Part shown: positions 1-9,101 of the stretch, one piece after another
How positions within the stretch are numbered: the first letter of the stretch is position 1
Layout of the letters: each line of letters begins with the position of its first letter
Assembly (NCBI RefSeq): GCF_018390735.1
Contig: NZ_JAHBCL010000012.1
Coordinates: 1-64,000 of the forward strand
DNA from: Fusibacter paucivorans
Lineage (GTDB): Bacteria; Bacillota; Clostridia; Peptostreptococcales; Acidaminobacteraceae
Direction: 5' to 3'
DNA length: 64,000 nt
The notes under the pieces: model-generated
Seen by the model: only the letters and a program-made list of their open reading frames with translations
Database searches by the model: none
What the model was told of the DNA's origin: nothing
Translations under genes and position numbers: made by a program

Positions 1-156
1 ATGACGATGAACAATCTTGCTGGAAGGTCAGTCGTCTAGTGATGCTTTTTCTATCACCTCAATACATATATGCTATATGTATTGTAACAAATGACTACGG
101 CAAAACAAGGGAGCTATTTCACCGTGGCATTGACAAAGACAAAGAGCAAGGCAAAG
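1..156. other. Window edge, no gene assigned
   Basis: This stretch lies downstream of the large secreted protein gene, whose stop is at 157. A short open frame on the plus strand runs from base 1 to a TAG at 37-39; it could be the tail of a gene outside the window or chance. The only structure I see is the palindrome at 60-84. Confidence 0.4.
60..84. terminator. Perfect 11-bp hairpin downstream of the secreted protein gene
   Basis: Bases 60-70 and 74-84 are perfect reverse complements around a TGC loop. The stem is almost all A and T. It lies about 70 bases past the stop of the minus-strand gene at 157. There is no run of T on either side, so it is a poor intrinsic terminator; it may stabilise a 3' end. 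Confidence 0.35.
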
Positions 157-3100
157 TCAAATCACGTGGACTAAAACATCATTGGTGCTCAATAGACTTG
201 CAAGAGCATTAATGTAATCGTCATTGCCAAGTAATTGTTCTGGTTCTTTAAATGCAAGCACTGCCACTTTCTTTCCCAATGTCTCAAAACTATTTGCTTT
301 GATTGTATTAATATAATCGACAAGGCTGTTATACCATTCATAATTCCAGAAATTATTGTAAATGGTATCATTATAACCACTTATACGTTCACGTGTTGTG
401 TAACTATTAAGAATTTTATAAGCTTTATTAATTGGCCACACATCGCTCGTTGAACTGGTGAAATCTGTTGGTGTTGTGTACCCAAACCGTTTGTTTGTTC
501 GTACACCGGAAGACGCATAACTGTAATAATCATCTTCCGGATAGAGCATGGAATCTGTCATATAATCTGAAAAAATGAATTTATTCATTACATCTTCTGG
601 AATCATTTCAAACGAACTATAGTAATTTGCAATATTTAAATAGTAATCAAAGACGTAGACTCCTGTGCCATATGGAAAGTTGATAAAACCGCCATTTATT
701 TCATAGCCGACATCATTGTCATTTACATAAGCGTAAACCATAATCTGTTTGTCGCTCAGGTTATAATAGTAATGCTCTCGACCGACATTTTGTTTCCATT
801 CGCGATCCCCGGTATTCTTTTCTTTGACTCTTTCGTAGTTAACATATCGAAAAGTCCTTGCAATACCCGTTCGATTAGCATTGAGATAATAGAGCACGCG
901 TGCCCCTTCAATCATATTTATCTCAGGGATATACTTGCCTACCGAGTAATAGTTAATCGTTGATTCTACTGGTGCACCTATAGCAGTCGTCGTTCTTGTT
1001 TTTTCCACACTTGCGACATCATGGGTTTCTAAGGCAAGCGTCGCATAACCATTGCTGTTTAAAATAGGGGTAAGCTGTGATGCAAATTGCGACTGTATAT
1101 ACGCATCTGTCGTATAGCCATTAATGTTGAAATAGTTTATTGTTACTGGTTCGTTATCATTTGTTACTTGAGCATTTACACTTGGTGCAATATTATCAAC
1201 TTCTACAACATGCTTTTCATCAAAATAACCGTCATACGTCGTATCATAAAGGTAAACAGGTGTCATCCCGGACATTGCAGTATATGTCTCATCAACTCTC
1301 GTTCTAATCATATACTTGCCGACACTTGAAACCTTAAAGTCTACTTGTGGCATATTGGCACCTTGATAAACGAGGTGCACAGGGTGTTCGTAATAATTAC
1401 CGTCATTGTCTGAGTCATACCAGTACATAACGCTCAGCAGTCCTATTTTGTCGCCGTCAGGCGAATAGCTTCTATTGATAACCGATATGGTCGCATTATT
1501 CGCATCATTCGGATTCCGATAAACTTTGTTCACAAGCTCCATCACGGCGACTGGCGGTTCATCCGGTGCAATGGTAATGGTTTTACTTGCCTGCCCTGAA
1601 TAGCCAAGGGGGTTTTTCAGTGTTACGGACATGTTAATCGTTCCCGCTGTCGGTACACCAAAATCAAACTTTCGGCTGCCGTCAGGATCAGCAGGTGAAT
1701 AGACACCCGATGCCGCATTAATGGTGCCGCTTGAAACCCACCAATCTGTTTGACTGTCTACAATGGGGAATTTATCAGGACTGTCCGACTGCATGCTCGA
1801 CACGGTGATCTTACGGTATGGTTTGAGCTGCCCTTCGGTATGTATAACGGCATCAACTGTAGGCGGCAGTACCATGGTTGTATCTTCGCCATAGCCACTG
1901 TAGCCAAGGGTATCAATGGCAACCCCTGTAAAGGTCTGTTCACCTTCCCTTGTAAATTCATACTGCGTATTTAAATAGCCATCGGTTGGATGTTCAACGA
2001 CAATGTCAGCGCTCCCATCATTTAAGATAAGATAATCCAGTGCGCCCGTGACGCTGCTCCCGCGTACTGTAATCCCTTTTGTATCACCGACCTTTGCCGT
2101 TTTGGGGGCATTGACTTTGACTTCCGGCGGCTTCGGCTCGCCCACCACAACGGTCATATCATCCCCGCTTGCCTCTAGGACGCGGCCGTCTTTTAGGGTA
2201 ACGCTGACGGTAACATTCCAAGGCTGTTTAATTCTTTTATCAGGATTGTCGACAAAAGGTGCACCATCAATGGTTCGATGAAATGTCACGGTTGGATTAA
2301 TAACACTTGCATATTGGCACTCACCGTCAAGCCACACGGCAATATTCGCTACATTTGCAGTGGTGACTTTATAAAGTGAGATGTCAGCGGTAATGCTGAC
2401 ATCGACATCACTGCCGCTTGATGTTTTATACCGCGGATTTGCCGTTACAAGACAGCTCGCCGTGGGGACAGCAGGTTCTTCAACGGTGACGATGACTTTT
2501 CGCGTGAGGTTTCCTGACTTTTTTGGGTCACTTTTAAAAACGGTATCCAGTACGTAACTGCCGCTGATTTCAACTTCTTGTGTGCCCACCGCCAGTTCGC
2601 TTCTGTTAATGCGCACCGTTCTGTTAACCGTCTTTCTCAGTACAGAAAATTCTGCTTCTGAGCTGTCAATCACGCTGCCATCTTTGCTGATACTAGCTTC
2701 AAACTGTTTGACATGCTCTTTTTTCATAAACTGATTGTCCGGTACAATGACTGCCGTATACGAAGTATTCACTTCAACAAATTGCTGATCGGATGCCATT
2801 GTAACGGCAATGTCATTGTTTTGAAGATTCAGCGTTAACCACTGGTCGACGCGTGCATTCGACGCCATGCCATCGCCAATCCATGTTTGATAATATTTAC
2901 CGCGCTCCGTTCGCACTGAAAAGTTCGTATACCAACCGCCAGCTGTAAGCAGCAGCGTTTTCATGTAACTATCGCTGTAGCCATCAATGGGATACGTATT
3001 CAGTGCCCCCATTGACCGCGTATTGTTGATCGTTTCAACGGTGTACTGCGTATTGATGTCATTTGGATCAGTATTGATACCATTGCCGCCGATCCAGTGT

Positions 3101-3615
3101 GCGGTCATGTATTCACGCAAGCTTCCGTCTGTTACATCACTCCATGTATCTTGTGCATTTGCAATATCGGAGTATTGTTCAATCCACTTATTCTTATCTG
3201 ACAGTGGCGCATCTGGTGGATAGTAGGCGTTGGTGACAACTTGACCACCTTGACTATAACCGAGATAGCGATAGCCTGTTGTACCCGTCTTTTGATCATT
3301 ATAGATTTCTTCTGCCGAACTATTTTCATGGGGATAGCCAGCAGGAAGCATATCATAATTAATTATCTTTTCATTGCCGTAGACAATAAGGCCGTATTTA
3401 TCGTAGACAGATTTATTGATGTATAGCGTTTTGCCTGTGCTGAAATTATCAACTTTAAGTGGCAATGATTGCGCCACTATAAAATCCTCAAAGGACGTAT
3501 AGCCGCTATAATTTGCCGCATAAGTAAATAACGGCGATGCGACATCGGCGGCACTAATGGGGACACTGCTTATAAGCAAGGCAACAATTAAAATCATGGA
3601 TAGATATTTTTTCAT
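157..3615 (-). CDS. Very large secreted protein with PKD/Ig-like segments, function unknown
   Basis: An 1152-residue protein with a Sec signal peptide: a lysine start, a hydrophobic core over residues 5-20 and a likely cut after SAA near residue 22. The body is rich in Asp, Asn, Thr and Tyr and looks like a row of beta-sandwich domains. A PKD-like segment begins near residue 685 (DEPPVAVMELV) and includes an acidic YDSDNDGNYY loop that might bind calcium; another segment opens at about 807 (VDNIAPSV). I see no catalytic motif and no LPXTG anchor. The start follows AAGGAG seven bases upstream. Only 20 bases separate it from the SLH gene, so the two are probably cotranscribed; the SLH protein may hold the pair at the cell surface. 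I do not recognise a named family. Confidence 0.8.
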   Translation of the reverse strand: MKKYLSMILIVALLISSVPISAADVASPLFTYAANYSGYTSFEDFIVAQSLPLKVDNFSTGKTLYINKSVYDKYGLIVYGNEKIINYDMLPAGYPHENSSAEEIYNDQKTGTTGYRYLGYSQGGQVVTNAYYPPDAPLSDKNKWIEQYSDIANAQDTWSDVTDGSLREYMTAHWIGGNGINTDPNDINTQYTVETINNTRSMGALNTYPIDGYSDSYMKTLLLTAGGWYTNFSVRTERGKYYQTWIGDGMASNARVDQWLTLNLQNNDIAVTMASDQQFVEVNTSYTAVIVPDNQFMKKEHVKQFEASISKDGSVIDSSEAEFSVLRKTVNRTVRINRSELAVGTQEVEISGSYVLDTVFKSDPKKSGNLTRKVIVTVEEPAVPTASCLVTANPRYKTSSGSDVDVSITADISLYKVTTANVANIAVWLDGECQYASVINPTVTFHRTIDGAPFVDNPDKRIKQPWNVTVSVTLKDGRVLEASGDDMTVVVGEPKPPEVKVNAPKTAKVGDTKGITVRGSSVTGALDYLILNDGSADIVVEHPTDGYLNTQYEFTREGEQTFTGVAIDTLGYSGYGEDTTMVLPPTVDAVIHTEGQLKPYRKITVSSMQSDSPDKFPIVDSQTDWWVSSGTINAASGVYSPADPDGSRKFDFGVPTAGTINMSVTLKNPLGYSGQASKTITIAPDEPPVAVMELVNKVYRNPNDANNATISVINRSYSPDGDKIGLLSVMYWYDSDNDGNYYEHPVHLVYQGANMPQVDFKVSSVGKYMIRTRVDETYTAMSGMTPVYLYDTTYDGYFDEKHVVEVDNIAPSVNAQVTNDNEPVTINYFNINGYTTDAYIQSQFASQLTPILNSNGYATLALETHDVASVEKTRTTTAIGAPVESTINYYSVGKYIPEINMIEGARVLYYLNANRTGIARTFRYVNYERVKEKNTGDREWKQNVGREHYYYNLSDKQIMVYAYVNDNDVGYEINGGFINFPYGTGVYVFDYYLNIANYYSSFEMIPEDVMNKFIFSDYMTDSMLYPEDDYYSYASSGVRTNKRFGYTTPTDFTSSTSDVWPINKAYKILNSYTTRERISGYNDTIYNNFWNYEWYNSLVDYINTIKANSFETLGKKVAVLAFKEPEQLLGNDDYINALASLLSTNDVLVHVI

Positions 3616-3635
3616 TTAATGACTCCTTAGTGAAT

Positions 3636-5060
3636 CTAATGAATCGTAAAAAAGATGTGCAACCCACCTAGGTCTTTCGAAATAAGCGGCACAACAATAT
3701 CGACATTGCCAATAGTTTTCACCGCGTCGTAATCAGGATAATTGTTACGCCCAAAATTGACATAGTAATTCATATGTGTTTGTTGCACGTAATCCGCAAT
3801 TTCAGCACCATACGCCTCACCAAAAAAAGCTTTAATAGATTCTTTCAAAGGTGTCATATAACGGTTATCATATCCCTGCTTCCAGTATGTTTCTGTTCTT
3901 TCCGTATCATCATCATAGAGGGCATTGATAGTTAGCTTTACTGTGGCGCCTTTTTGGGTTTCAGAACCATCATAGGTTAAAGGGTCAAAATAGTGATCAT
4001 GATGAATTCTAAACTGAAAATATGGAAAACGATTATAGTAATCAAGTTTATTCCCCAGTGTTACAAGGATAAATTCACGATGACCTTTCAACTCATTTAC
4101 TGGACTTCTCGTTGTATAAAGACCTGAAAATCTTTCCAATCTCGCCATGTAGTTTAAAAGATTGTTTAGTCGGGCTGTGAGATCCGGCGTATAAGTATCT
4201 TTCACCACGAGATCACCATAACCGCCGCCGCCATCTACAATTGTGAGGACGCCATCTTCAAAGGTGCTGATGGCATATTCTGGTGATAGATGTTCTTCTT
4301 GGTATTCAGGCGATTGTGACTGCACCCACTCAAGCCATGATGAATCGCCTTCAAGTGGTTTATCTTCTTCAATCGGTGCGCGCAGACTGTCATCTAAAAG
4401 TTTTGAGATCACAACACTGGCTTCGCCCCTTGTGGCACTGCCAAGCGGTCTAAAGGAGCCGTCACCGTAACCTGAAATGAAATTAAAGGCATAGGCCGTG
4501 GTCACTTCTGTTTTATAAGAAGCTGAGACATTGACGAGATCGCCAATTTGCTTTTGTGCTTTCGTGACAACGCCATCTGTGATGACCGTTTCGCCGCCAA
4601 TGGCATCATAAGCTTTGACGATAATCGATGCCATTTCTTCCCGGGTAATAGCCGTTTCGTAGTCCGCTGCTGCCGTTGTATAATTTTCAAGCAGTTTCAT
4701 TTCGATGGCTTTTTCAATGTAAGGCATACCCCAGTAAGCATCAGCTGGCGCGGTCGCATCTAGCGTAATCGTCCCTTCGCTTTCAATCGCTTTAAGTGTT
4801 AGCACGATAAACTCAATGCGTTTCAGTGTATTATCAGGTTTAAACGTGCCGTCGCCATAACCTGAGATGATACCACGATCTGTCAGTGACGAGACATAGC
4901 TGTTTGACCAGTGGGTGGTCATGTCAGAAAAGCCATTGCCATTACCATTAAGACTACTGTTGCTATCCCCGCCGCCGTTATTCGCCGCAAATGCAAAACC
5001 GGAAAGACATAATACCCCCGCCATTATACCTGTTGTCACTTTGATTTTTAGATTTTTCAT
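3636..5060 (-). CDS. Secreted S-layer-homology (SLH) domain protein
   Basis: The ORF track begins upstream, but the better start is Met34 (MKNLKIKV): it has GAGGGGAG about ten bases upstream and opens directly into a signal peptide ending near FAFAA. After a short Gly/Asn linker come three SLH motifs: HWSNSYVSSL with ISGYGDGTFKP, then a diverged copy around YWGMPYIEKAIEM, then ISGYGDGSFRPLG. SLH domains bind pyruvylated secondary cell-wall polymer, so the protein should be attached non-covalently to the wall. The C-terminal half (roughly 250 residues) resembles nothing I can name. A sigma-A-like promoter lies about 200 bases upstream, and the gene heads a two-gene unit with the giant secreted protein. 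Confidence 0.88.
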   Translation of the reverse strand: MKNLKIKVTTGIMAGVLCLSGFAFAANNGGGDSNSSLNGNGNGFSDMTTHWSNSYVSSLTDRGIISGYGDGTFKPDNTLKRIEFIVLTLKAIESEGTITLDATAPADAYWGMPYIEKAIEMKLLENYTTAAADYETAITREEMASIIVKAYDAIGGETVITDGVVTKAQKQIGDLVNVSASYKTEVTTAYAFNFISGYGDGSFRPLGSATRGEASVVISKLLDDSLRAPIEEDKPLEGDSSWLEWVQSQSPEYQEEHLSPEYAISTFEDGVLTIVDGGGGYGDLVVKDTYTPDLTARLNNLLNYMARLERFSGLYTTRSPVNELKGHREFILVTLGNKLDYYNRFPYFQFRIHHDHYFDPLTYDGSETQKGATVKLTINALYDDDTERTETYWKQGYDNRYMTPLKESIKAFFGEAYGAEIADYVQQTHMNYYVNFGRNNYPDYDAVKTIGNVDIVVPLISKDLGGLHIFFTIH

Positions 5061-5262
5061 TCTATGTATACTCCCCTCAAATTTATCGTTTTCAATCGTA
5101 CGCTGTTTCTTGTATGCCGCATATTTTACGCTGCCTGTTGACTTTAAAAGTGTGTTCATTTTAATGAATGGTTCACATTTTCAGTCCGTTTTCATAAAGC
5201 CAACGCCATTGCTGATACCATGACCTGTTTGATTATTTATACTATTAAAACTTTTATACATT

Positions 5263-5290
5263 ATTATAACATAAATACAATTATTTCCAA
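5263..5290 (-). promoter_or_regulatory. Sigma-A-like promoter for the SLH operon
   Basis: Read on the minus strand: TTGGAA (5290-5285), a 16-base spacer, then TATAAT (5268-5263). It would give a leader of about 195 bases before the SLH start at 5060. Apart from this promoter and the terminator at 5434-5471, the 5061-5553 interval shows nothing I can name. Confidence 0.5.
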
Positions 5291-5433
5291 ATCCTAAAAG
5301 CATCTCATTCTCAGCTTTTTTGCATCATAATCACCTTCATTCTCATACGATGACATCCCATGGTTCGCTACTCGTGGTTTACTGTTTAATTTAAAACAGC
5401 TTTACAGTGCTCTACATCCTCAAAATGCGCACA

Positions 5434-5471
5434 AAAAAACATGTCTTGCACTTCAGCGTTAACATGTTTTT
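5434..5471 (-). terminator. Terminator of the MFS/cNMP/deoxynucleoside kinase operon
   Basis: Inverted repeat AAAAACATG (5435-5443) and CATGTTTTT (5463-5471) with a 19-base loop. On the minus strand the stem runs into seven T residues. It lies about 85 bases past the stop of the kinase gene. Confidence 0.65.
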
Positions 5472-5553
5472 ATTTAATGCATCTATTTAATTGCATAACC
5501 GCTTTATCAAGCATCTTTATTACGACATACCTTGTATAATCGGCCCCGATTCA

Positions 5554-6261
5554 TTAGCGATTCCTTTGATAGCCGGCATCCGCTACCGCCTGTAGTATTT
5601 GCTTGCTAAAAGCTTCTTTGATTTGACCGCTTTCATCAAAAGCACTCTCATTGAGATCTACCCTAATCTTTGGGCTGAGATTATACTGTTCAAACCAGTG
5701 TTCATAATGCGCTCTCAAATCTTCCATATAATCTCTTGGAATTAGATCACCCTCAGTAGAACGATTGCGCTTTGCAATACGATGAAGCGCCGTATCAACA
5801 CTGACATCGATATAAATCAGTAAATCCGGTACGCGAATAAAGGTAAGCATTTGTTTAAGTACCGCTTGATAAATGGCAAATTCATCTGCTGTCATCTGTC
5901 CTCTGTCATAAATGGTGCGCGCAAATAATTCATCACCATATATTGAACGGTCGAGAATCGCACGGCTACCCTCTGCTTCGATCCGCATAATATCTTTAAA
6001 ACGATCATTTAAAAACATAATTTGAATAATGGCACTCCAGCGCTCCGGCGCCTCATAGAACCGATCCAGCATACGCTGAGCCAATGAATCATCACCATCT
6101 GATTTTAGTTCCTGATAAAGCGGCATACCCAATGCTTCGCTTAAATAATGCCCAATACTACTCTTACCTGCACCGATAATGCCGTCAATTACGATTGCCA
6201 TATTATGTTCGCTTCCCTGTTCTTTATAATGGTTGATCATTGCTGATGAAAAACGGTTCAT
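5554..6261 (-). CDS. Deoxynucleoside kinase family protein
   Basis: A 235-residue cytosolic kinase of the dCK/dGK family, which phosphorylates deoxynucleosides for salvage into dNTPs. The P-loop is IDGIIGAGKSS near residues 26-36, and the ILDRSIYGDELFA segment carries the DRS motif typical of this family. A later NRSTEGDLIPRDYMEDL stretch fits the LID region. The substrate base cannot be fixed by eye. There are two possible starts: Met1 (AAAGGG upstream) and Met21 (MAIVIDG, GGGAAG upstream); the second would place the P-loop closer to the N-terminus, as in most relatives. It is the last gene of an operon, 16 bases behind the DUF2225 gene. Confidence 0.85.
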   Translation of the reverse strand: MNRFSSAMINHYKEQGSEHNMAIVIDGIIGAGKSSIGHYLSEALGMPLYQELKSDGDDSLAQRMLDRFYEAPERWSAIIQIMFLNDRFKDIMRIEAEGSRAILDRSIYGDELFARTIYDRGQMTADEFAIYQAVLKQMLTFIRVPDLLIYIDVSVDTALHRIAKRNRSTEGDLIPRDYMEDLRAHYEHWFEQYNLSPKIRVDLNESAFDESGQIKEAFSKQILQAVADAGYQRNR

Positions 6262-6277
6262 AAGGTGATCCCTTTCA

Positions 6278-7387
6278 TTACAACTTTTTATAATCGTAAA
6301 TCATATCCTGTGCTTTTTTAAGAAGCACTTTGTTTCGCGGTTTCATTTGAACGACTTTTAATAAATAATTCTTAGCACCTCTAATATCGTCAAATTCTGC
6401 ACACAGCCTTGCGAGCTTGATGGCGAGTTTTATTTCATCATCTTGACTAAGTGCCATCGTACCATTATACCATGCATCTTCATAGTAGACTTTCAATACT
6501 TTACGCGCCTCAAGTGCGGTAGCTTGATCGCCGACATCATCCAGAAGCCAAGCGTATGTCTGCCACAATCTCGCTTTGACAAAACTGGATTTCGTAATCT
6601 GCTGAATCAGCAAATTCATCTGGTAGATATCATCGAAAATCTGCTGATAGTTTTCTTTAATCAGCACCTCGTGCTGAGGCGTTTCATATCTTGGCAGCGT
6701 CACTTTGAGCTCAGCGCGCACAAGGTTGTTAATCTTATGAAATTCATTGGAAAAGTGCGTATAGTGGCAGTATGGACAGCGCCAAATCTGATACCAAAGT
6801 TCATCAATATCATAAAAGTGTTTTCGAAAGTCGTCGTCCATGTGATCGAATTCCATTTTGGATGCCTTTACCTGATTAACTTTGAAGGTGTACTCACAAA
6901 CCGGACACACCACTTCTTTGGAAAACAGATATTCCTGATGTACGGCAGGGAGCTGTTTATGATAATGCCTTTTGGCATTAATTCGAAAATCCGATTCATC
7001 TTTAATAATTTCAACCGCTTTTTTCGAATAATGGCATTCACCCATGGTTAACTTGTCATTATAATTTTCCAGCATATCACTCATATACGTTAAGAGTTCC
7101 ATCGCTTTAAGCGGATGCGTGCTGATATACTGATCAAGATAGTTTAAATGAATATAACAAATGACAGAAGGTTCCAATATTTTTGCCGTATAAACAGCGT
7201 GTTCGCCCGCCAGTGCTCGTTCAGGTTCTACAAAAGCCCCGGGTCTAATCACTTCAACAAAAACATCAGGGCCAGAAGTACTTCGACTGAGCCCAACGGC
7301 CCCTGATTTAACGAGGAATAGGCCTTCAATGACATCGCCGATACTGTACAGTGTGGATTCAGGTTTCAGTTCCATTTCATTGATCAT
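6278..7387 (-). CDS. Degenerate cyclic-nucleotide-binding fold fused to DUF2225
   Basis: The start is Met20 of the ORF track (MINEMELKPES), with GGAAAGGAG about 11 bases upstream; it overlaps the preceding gene by 11 bases. Residues 1-110 form a Crp-like beta-roll, but the phosphate-binding cassette is damaged: where active members have FGE followed by R-S/A-A/T, this one reads FVEPERALAGEHAVYTAK and lacks the arginine. It may therefore not bind cAMP or cGMP. The rest is DUF2225-like, with two CxxC pairs (VCPVCEYTF and WRCPYCHYTH) that probably bind one zinc, then a helical TPR-like tail ending in VQMKPRNKVLLKKA. The cotranscribed neighbour is an intact cNMP-binding protein, so the pair may work as a heteromer (inference). 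Confidence 0.8.
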   Translation of the reverse strand: MINEMELKPESTLYSIGDVIEGLFLVKSGAVGLSRSTSGPDVFVEVIRPGAFVEPERALAGEHAVYTAKILEPSVICYIHLNYLDQYISTHPLKAMELLTYMSDMLENYNDKLTMGECHYSKKAVEIIKDESDFRINAKRHYHKQLPAVHQEYLFSKEVVCPVCEYTFKVNQVKASKMEFDHMDDDFRKHFYDIDELWYQIWRCPYCHYTHFSNEFHKINNLVRAELKVTLPRYETPQHEVLIKENYQQIFDDIYQMNLLIQQITKSSFVKARLWQTYAWLLDDVGDQATALEARKVLKVYYEDAWYNGTMALSQDDEIKLAIKLARLCAEFDDIRGAKNYLLKVVQMKPRNKVLLKKAQDMIYDYKKL

Positions 7388-7778
7388 GCTGGCAAAGACT
7401 CCTTTCCTCACATTTTTGACGAACGCTTTGAATACGCATTGCAAGCGTTTTTAACATCGTATGCGCATACCTTGATTCAAGCATAATAAACTTGCTGAAG
7501 TTTTCTCTTGCGATGCAAAGGGTGATAACCGGTTCAACCGCAGTCAATGTCGCCGACCTGAAATGATCCCGGATAACAGCCATTTCACCAAATACCGCAC
7601 CTGAATCGAGCTCTGCGAGCACAATGCTCTCACCGTCAAAATCACTCTGCTTGGAAACGCTTACTTTACCGGAAAGCAAGATATATAGCGCGTTTCCCAT
7701 TTCTCCTTCCGAAAAGATCACTTCATCTTTTACAAACTGTTTAATGGTCCCAATTTCTCTTAAAGCTTCGTTCATCAT
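7377..7778 (-). CDS. Single-domain cyclic-nucleotide-binding protein
   Basis: A 133-residue protein that is nearly all one Crp-type cNMP-binding domain. The binding cassette is intact: FGEMAVIRDHFRSAT near residues 64-78, giving the Glu and Arg that hold the ribose and cyclic phosphate. The turn GEMGNALYILLSGKVSV at about 25-41 is also standard. There is no helix-turn-helix or enzyme domain, so it should act through a partner, most simply the overlapping DUF2225 gene product. Its start lies 18 bases after the MFS gene stop. A cyclase capable of supplying cAMP is encoded in the same window at 30.6-32.4 kb. Confidence 0.87.
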   Translation of the reverse strand: MMNEALREIGTIKQFVKDEVIFSEGEMGNALYILLSGKVSVSKQSDFDGESIVLAELDSGAVFGEMAVIRDHFRSATLTAVEPVITLCIARENFSKFIMLESRYAHTMLKTLAMRIQSVRQKCEERSLCQHDQ

Positions 7779-7796
7779 TTCCCCCCGAAAATGTGA

Positions 7797-8996
7797 TTAG
7801 GTTCTCTGCCTTTGGCGATAGCCAATGTAAAAACTAAAAATCGTGTTGAGCACTACGGCGGCTAAAATAACAATCAAAACCCGAAAAATGCCAAATTCAA
7901 TTGAAATCCACGTCCCAAGTGTCGGCGATACCAGCCAGCCAAGGCTGCCAATCAACCCTTGTATGCCAAAGAGCAAGCCACGCTTATCTGAGGTCACCTG
8001 TTGTGCACTCATACTCGTCATCAGCGGCTCAATACCGCCAATGATAAAGAACATCAGTGTATAAGGGATCACGAACCCCCACCATCCTGATAGTGAATTG
8101 AGTACCACAACATCTACAAGTGCCAAAATCATCAGTATCTGAATGATTTTAATCTTATCATATAAATCACCAAGTCTGCTGATAACAATTGCCGAAAGCG
8201 CCGTTACCAATCCAATAACGCCGTTTAAAATCCCCGTCGTCGAAGAAGCTCCCTCTAAGCTGTTTAGCTGTTCCTGAATGTACAGTGGTAGAAACGGCGA
8301 AAAAACAGTCCGAACAATACGCTGCAAAAATAGCATAATGAGCAGCAAAACGATCGTTTGTGTTAAGATAGCTGTCATTTTCCCTTTCTTGCCATCTGAT
8401 TTCGTCGCACTGATCTGTCCAAATGAGTTTTTGTCTTCTACTAACTTTAACGTGACAATCAAGAAACCAAAGAACATCAATACGGCACCGACAAAAAAGC
8501 TCACGCGATAACCATAAAATTCGGCGACAACACCGCCAATCAACGGTCCAAACGAATAGCCGACAAAGGTTGACGACGATAAAAAGCCAAGGGCAAACGA
8601 CATATTCTCATCAGGCGTATTCGAAGCCACAAAGGCAGACGATGCAACAATCGTACCGGTAAATACGCCTTGCAGCAGTCTTAAAAAAACGAGTTGCCAC
8701 ACATTCTGCACACAGCCCATTAATATCAGCAGAAATGTAGCGGCAAAGGTTGCACGTTGAATCATGATTTTTCGGCCATAGCGATCGGAGAGCATCCCCC
8801 AGATAGGCGCCATCACCGCCATTGTTATCGCCGGAGCAGCGCTGAGCACACCCGAGAAAAACTTTAAAGCGACGGGATCCGTTACCCCTAATGTCTGAAT
8901 ATAAAAGGGAATAAACGGCAAGCCAAAGCCAAAACTCATCAATGAGACAACTTGCGATACCCAAAGGGTATACAAATTCGATTTCCAACGTTCCAT
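7797..8996 (-). CDS. MFS transporter, drug-exporter type
   Basis: A 399-residue integral membrane protein with about 12 predicted transmembrane helices. The loop between helices 2 and 3 has the MFS signature WGMLSDRYGRK, and helix 5 carries a G-rich segment (GYSFGPLIGGVVAEFYGY) like motif C of antiporters. It is most like the DHA1 multidrug efflux group; the substrate is unknown. AGGAG lies five bases before the start. It heads an operon with two cNMP-fold proteins and a deoxynucleoside kinase, an unusual combination that might hint at export of a nucleoside or nucleotide (inference). Confidence 0.85.
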   Translation of the reverse strand: MERWKSNLYTLWVSQVVSLMSFGFGLPFIPFYIQTLGVTDPVALKFFSGVLSAAPAITMAVMAPIWGMLSDRYGRKIMIQRATFAATFLLILMGCVQNVWQLVFLRLLQGVFTGTIVASSAFVASNTPDENMSFALGFLSSSTFVGYSFGPLIGGVVAEFYGYRVSFFVGAVLMFFGFLIVTLKLVEDKNSFGQISATKSDGKKGKMTAILTQTIVLLLIMLFLQRIVRTVFSPFLPLYIQEQLNSLEGASSTTGILNGVIGLVTALSAIVISRLGDLYDKIKIIQILMILALVDVVVLNSLSGWWGFVIPYTLMFFIIGGIEPLMTSMSAQQVTSDKRGLLFGIQGLIGSLGWLVSPTLGTWISIEFGIFRVLIVILAAVVLNTIFSFYIGYRQRQRT

Positions 8997-9047
8997 GTAA
9001 TCTCCTACTAAGTATGTTTCTTACGATGTCTATGTGATCATTATACA

Positions 9048-9088
9048 CCAAAAACAAGCTTTGAGGCATCCATTCAACGCCTCAAAGC
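9048..9088 (-). terminator. Terminator of the iscS-mnmA operon
   Basis: Perfect 10-bp stem GCTTTGAGGC (9058-9067) and GCCTCAAAGC (9079-9088) with an 11-base loop. On the minus strand it is followed by TTGTTTTTGG. It sits directly after the mnmA stop at 9102. Confidence 0.75.
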
Positions 9089-9101
9089 AACTTTAAAACT
9101 A

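Noticed and set aside
6443-7051. 202-residue plus-strand ORF
   Set aside because: It is antisense to the DUF2225 gene, has no ribosome site and no recognisable domain.
8611-9069. 152-residue minus-strand ORF overlapping the MFS gene start
   Set aside because: It is in another frame of the MFS gene and its composition does not look like protein coding sequence.
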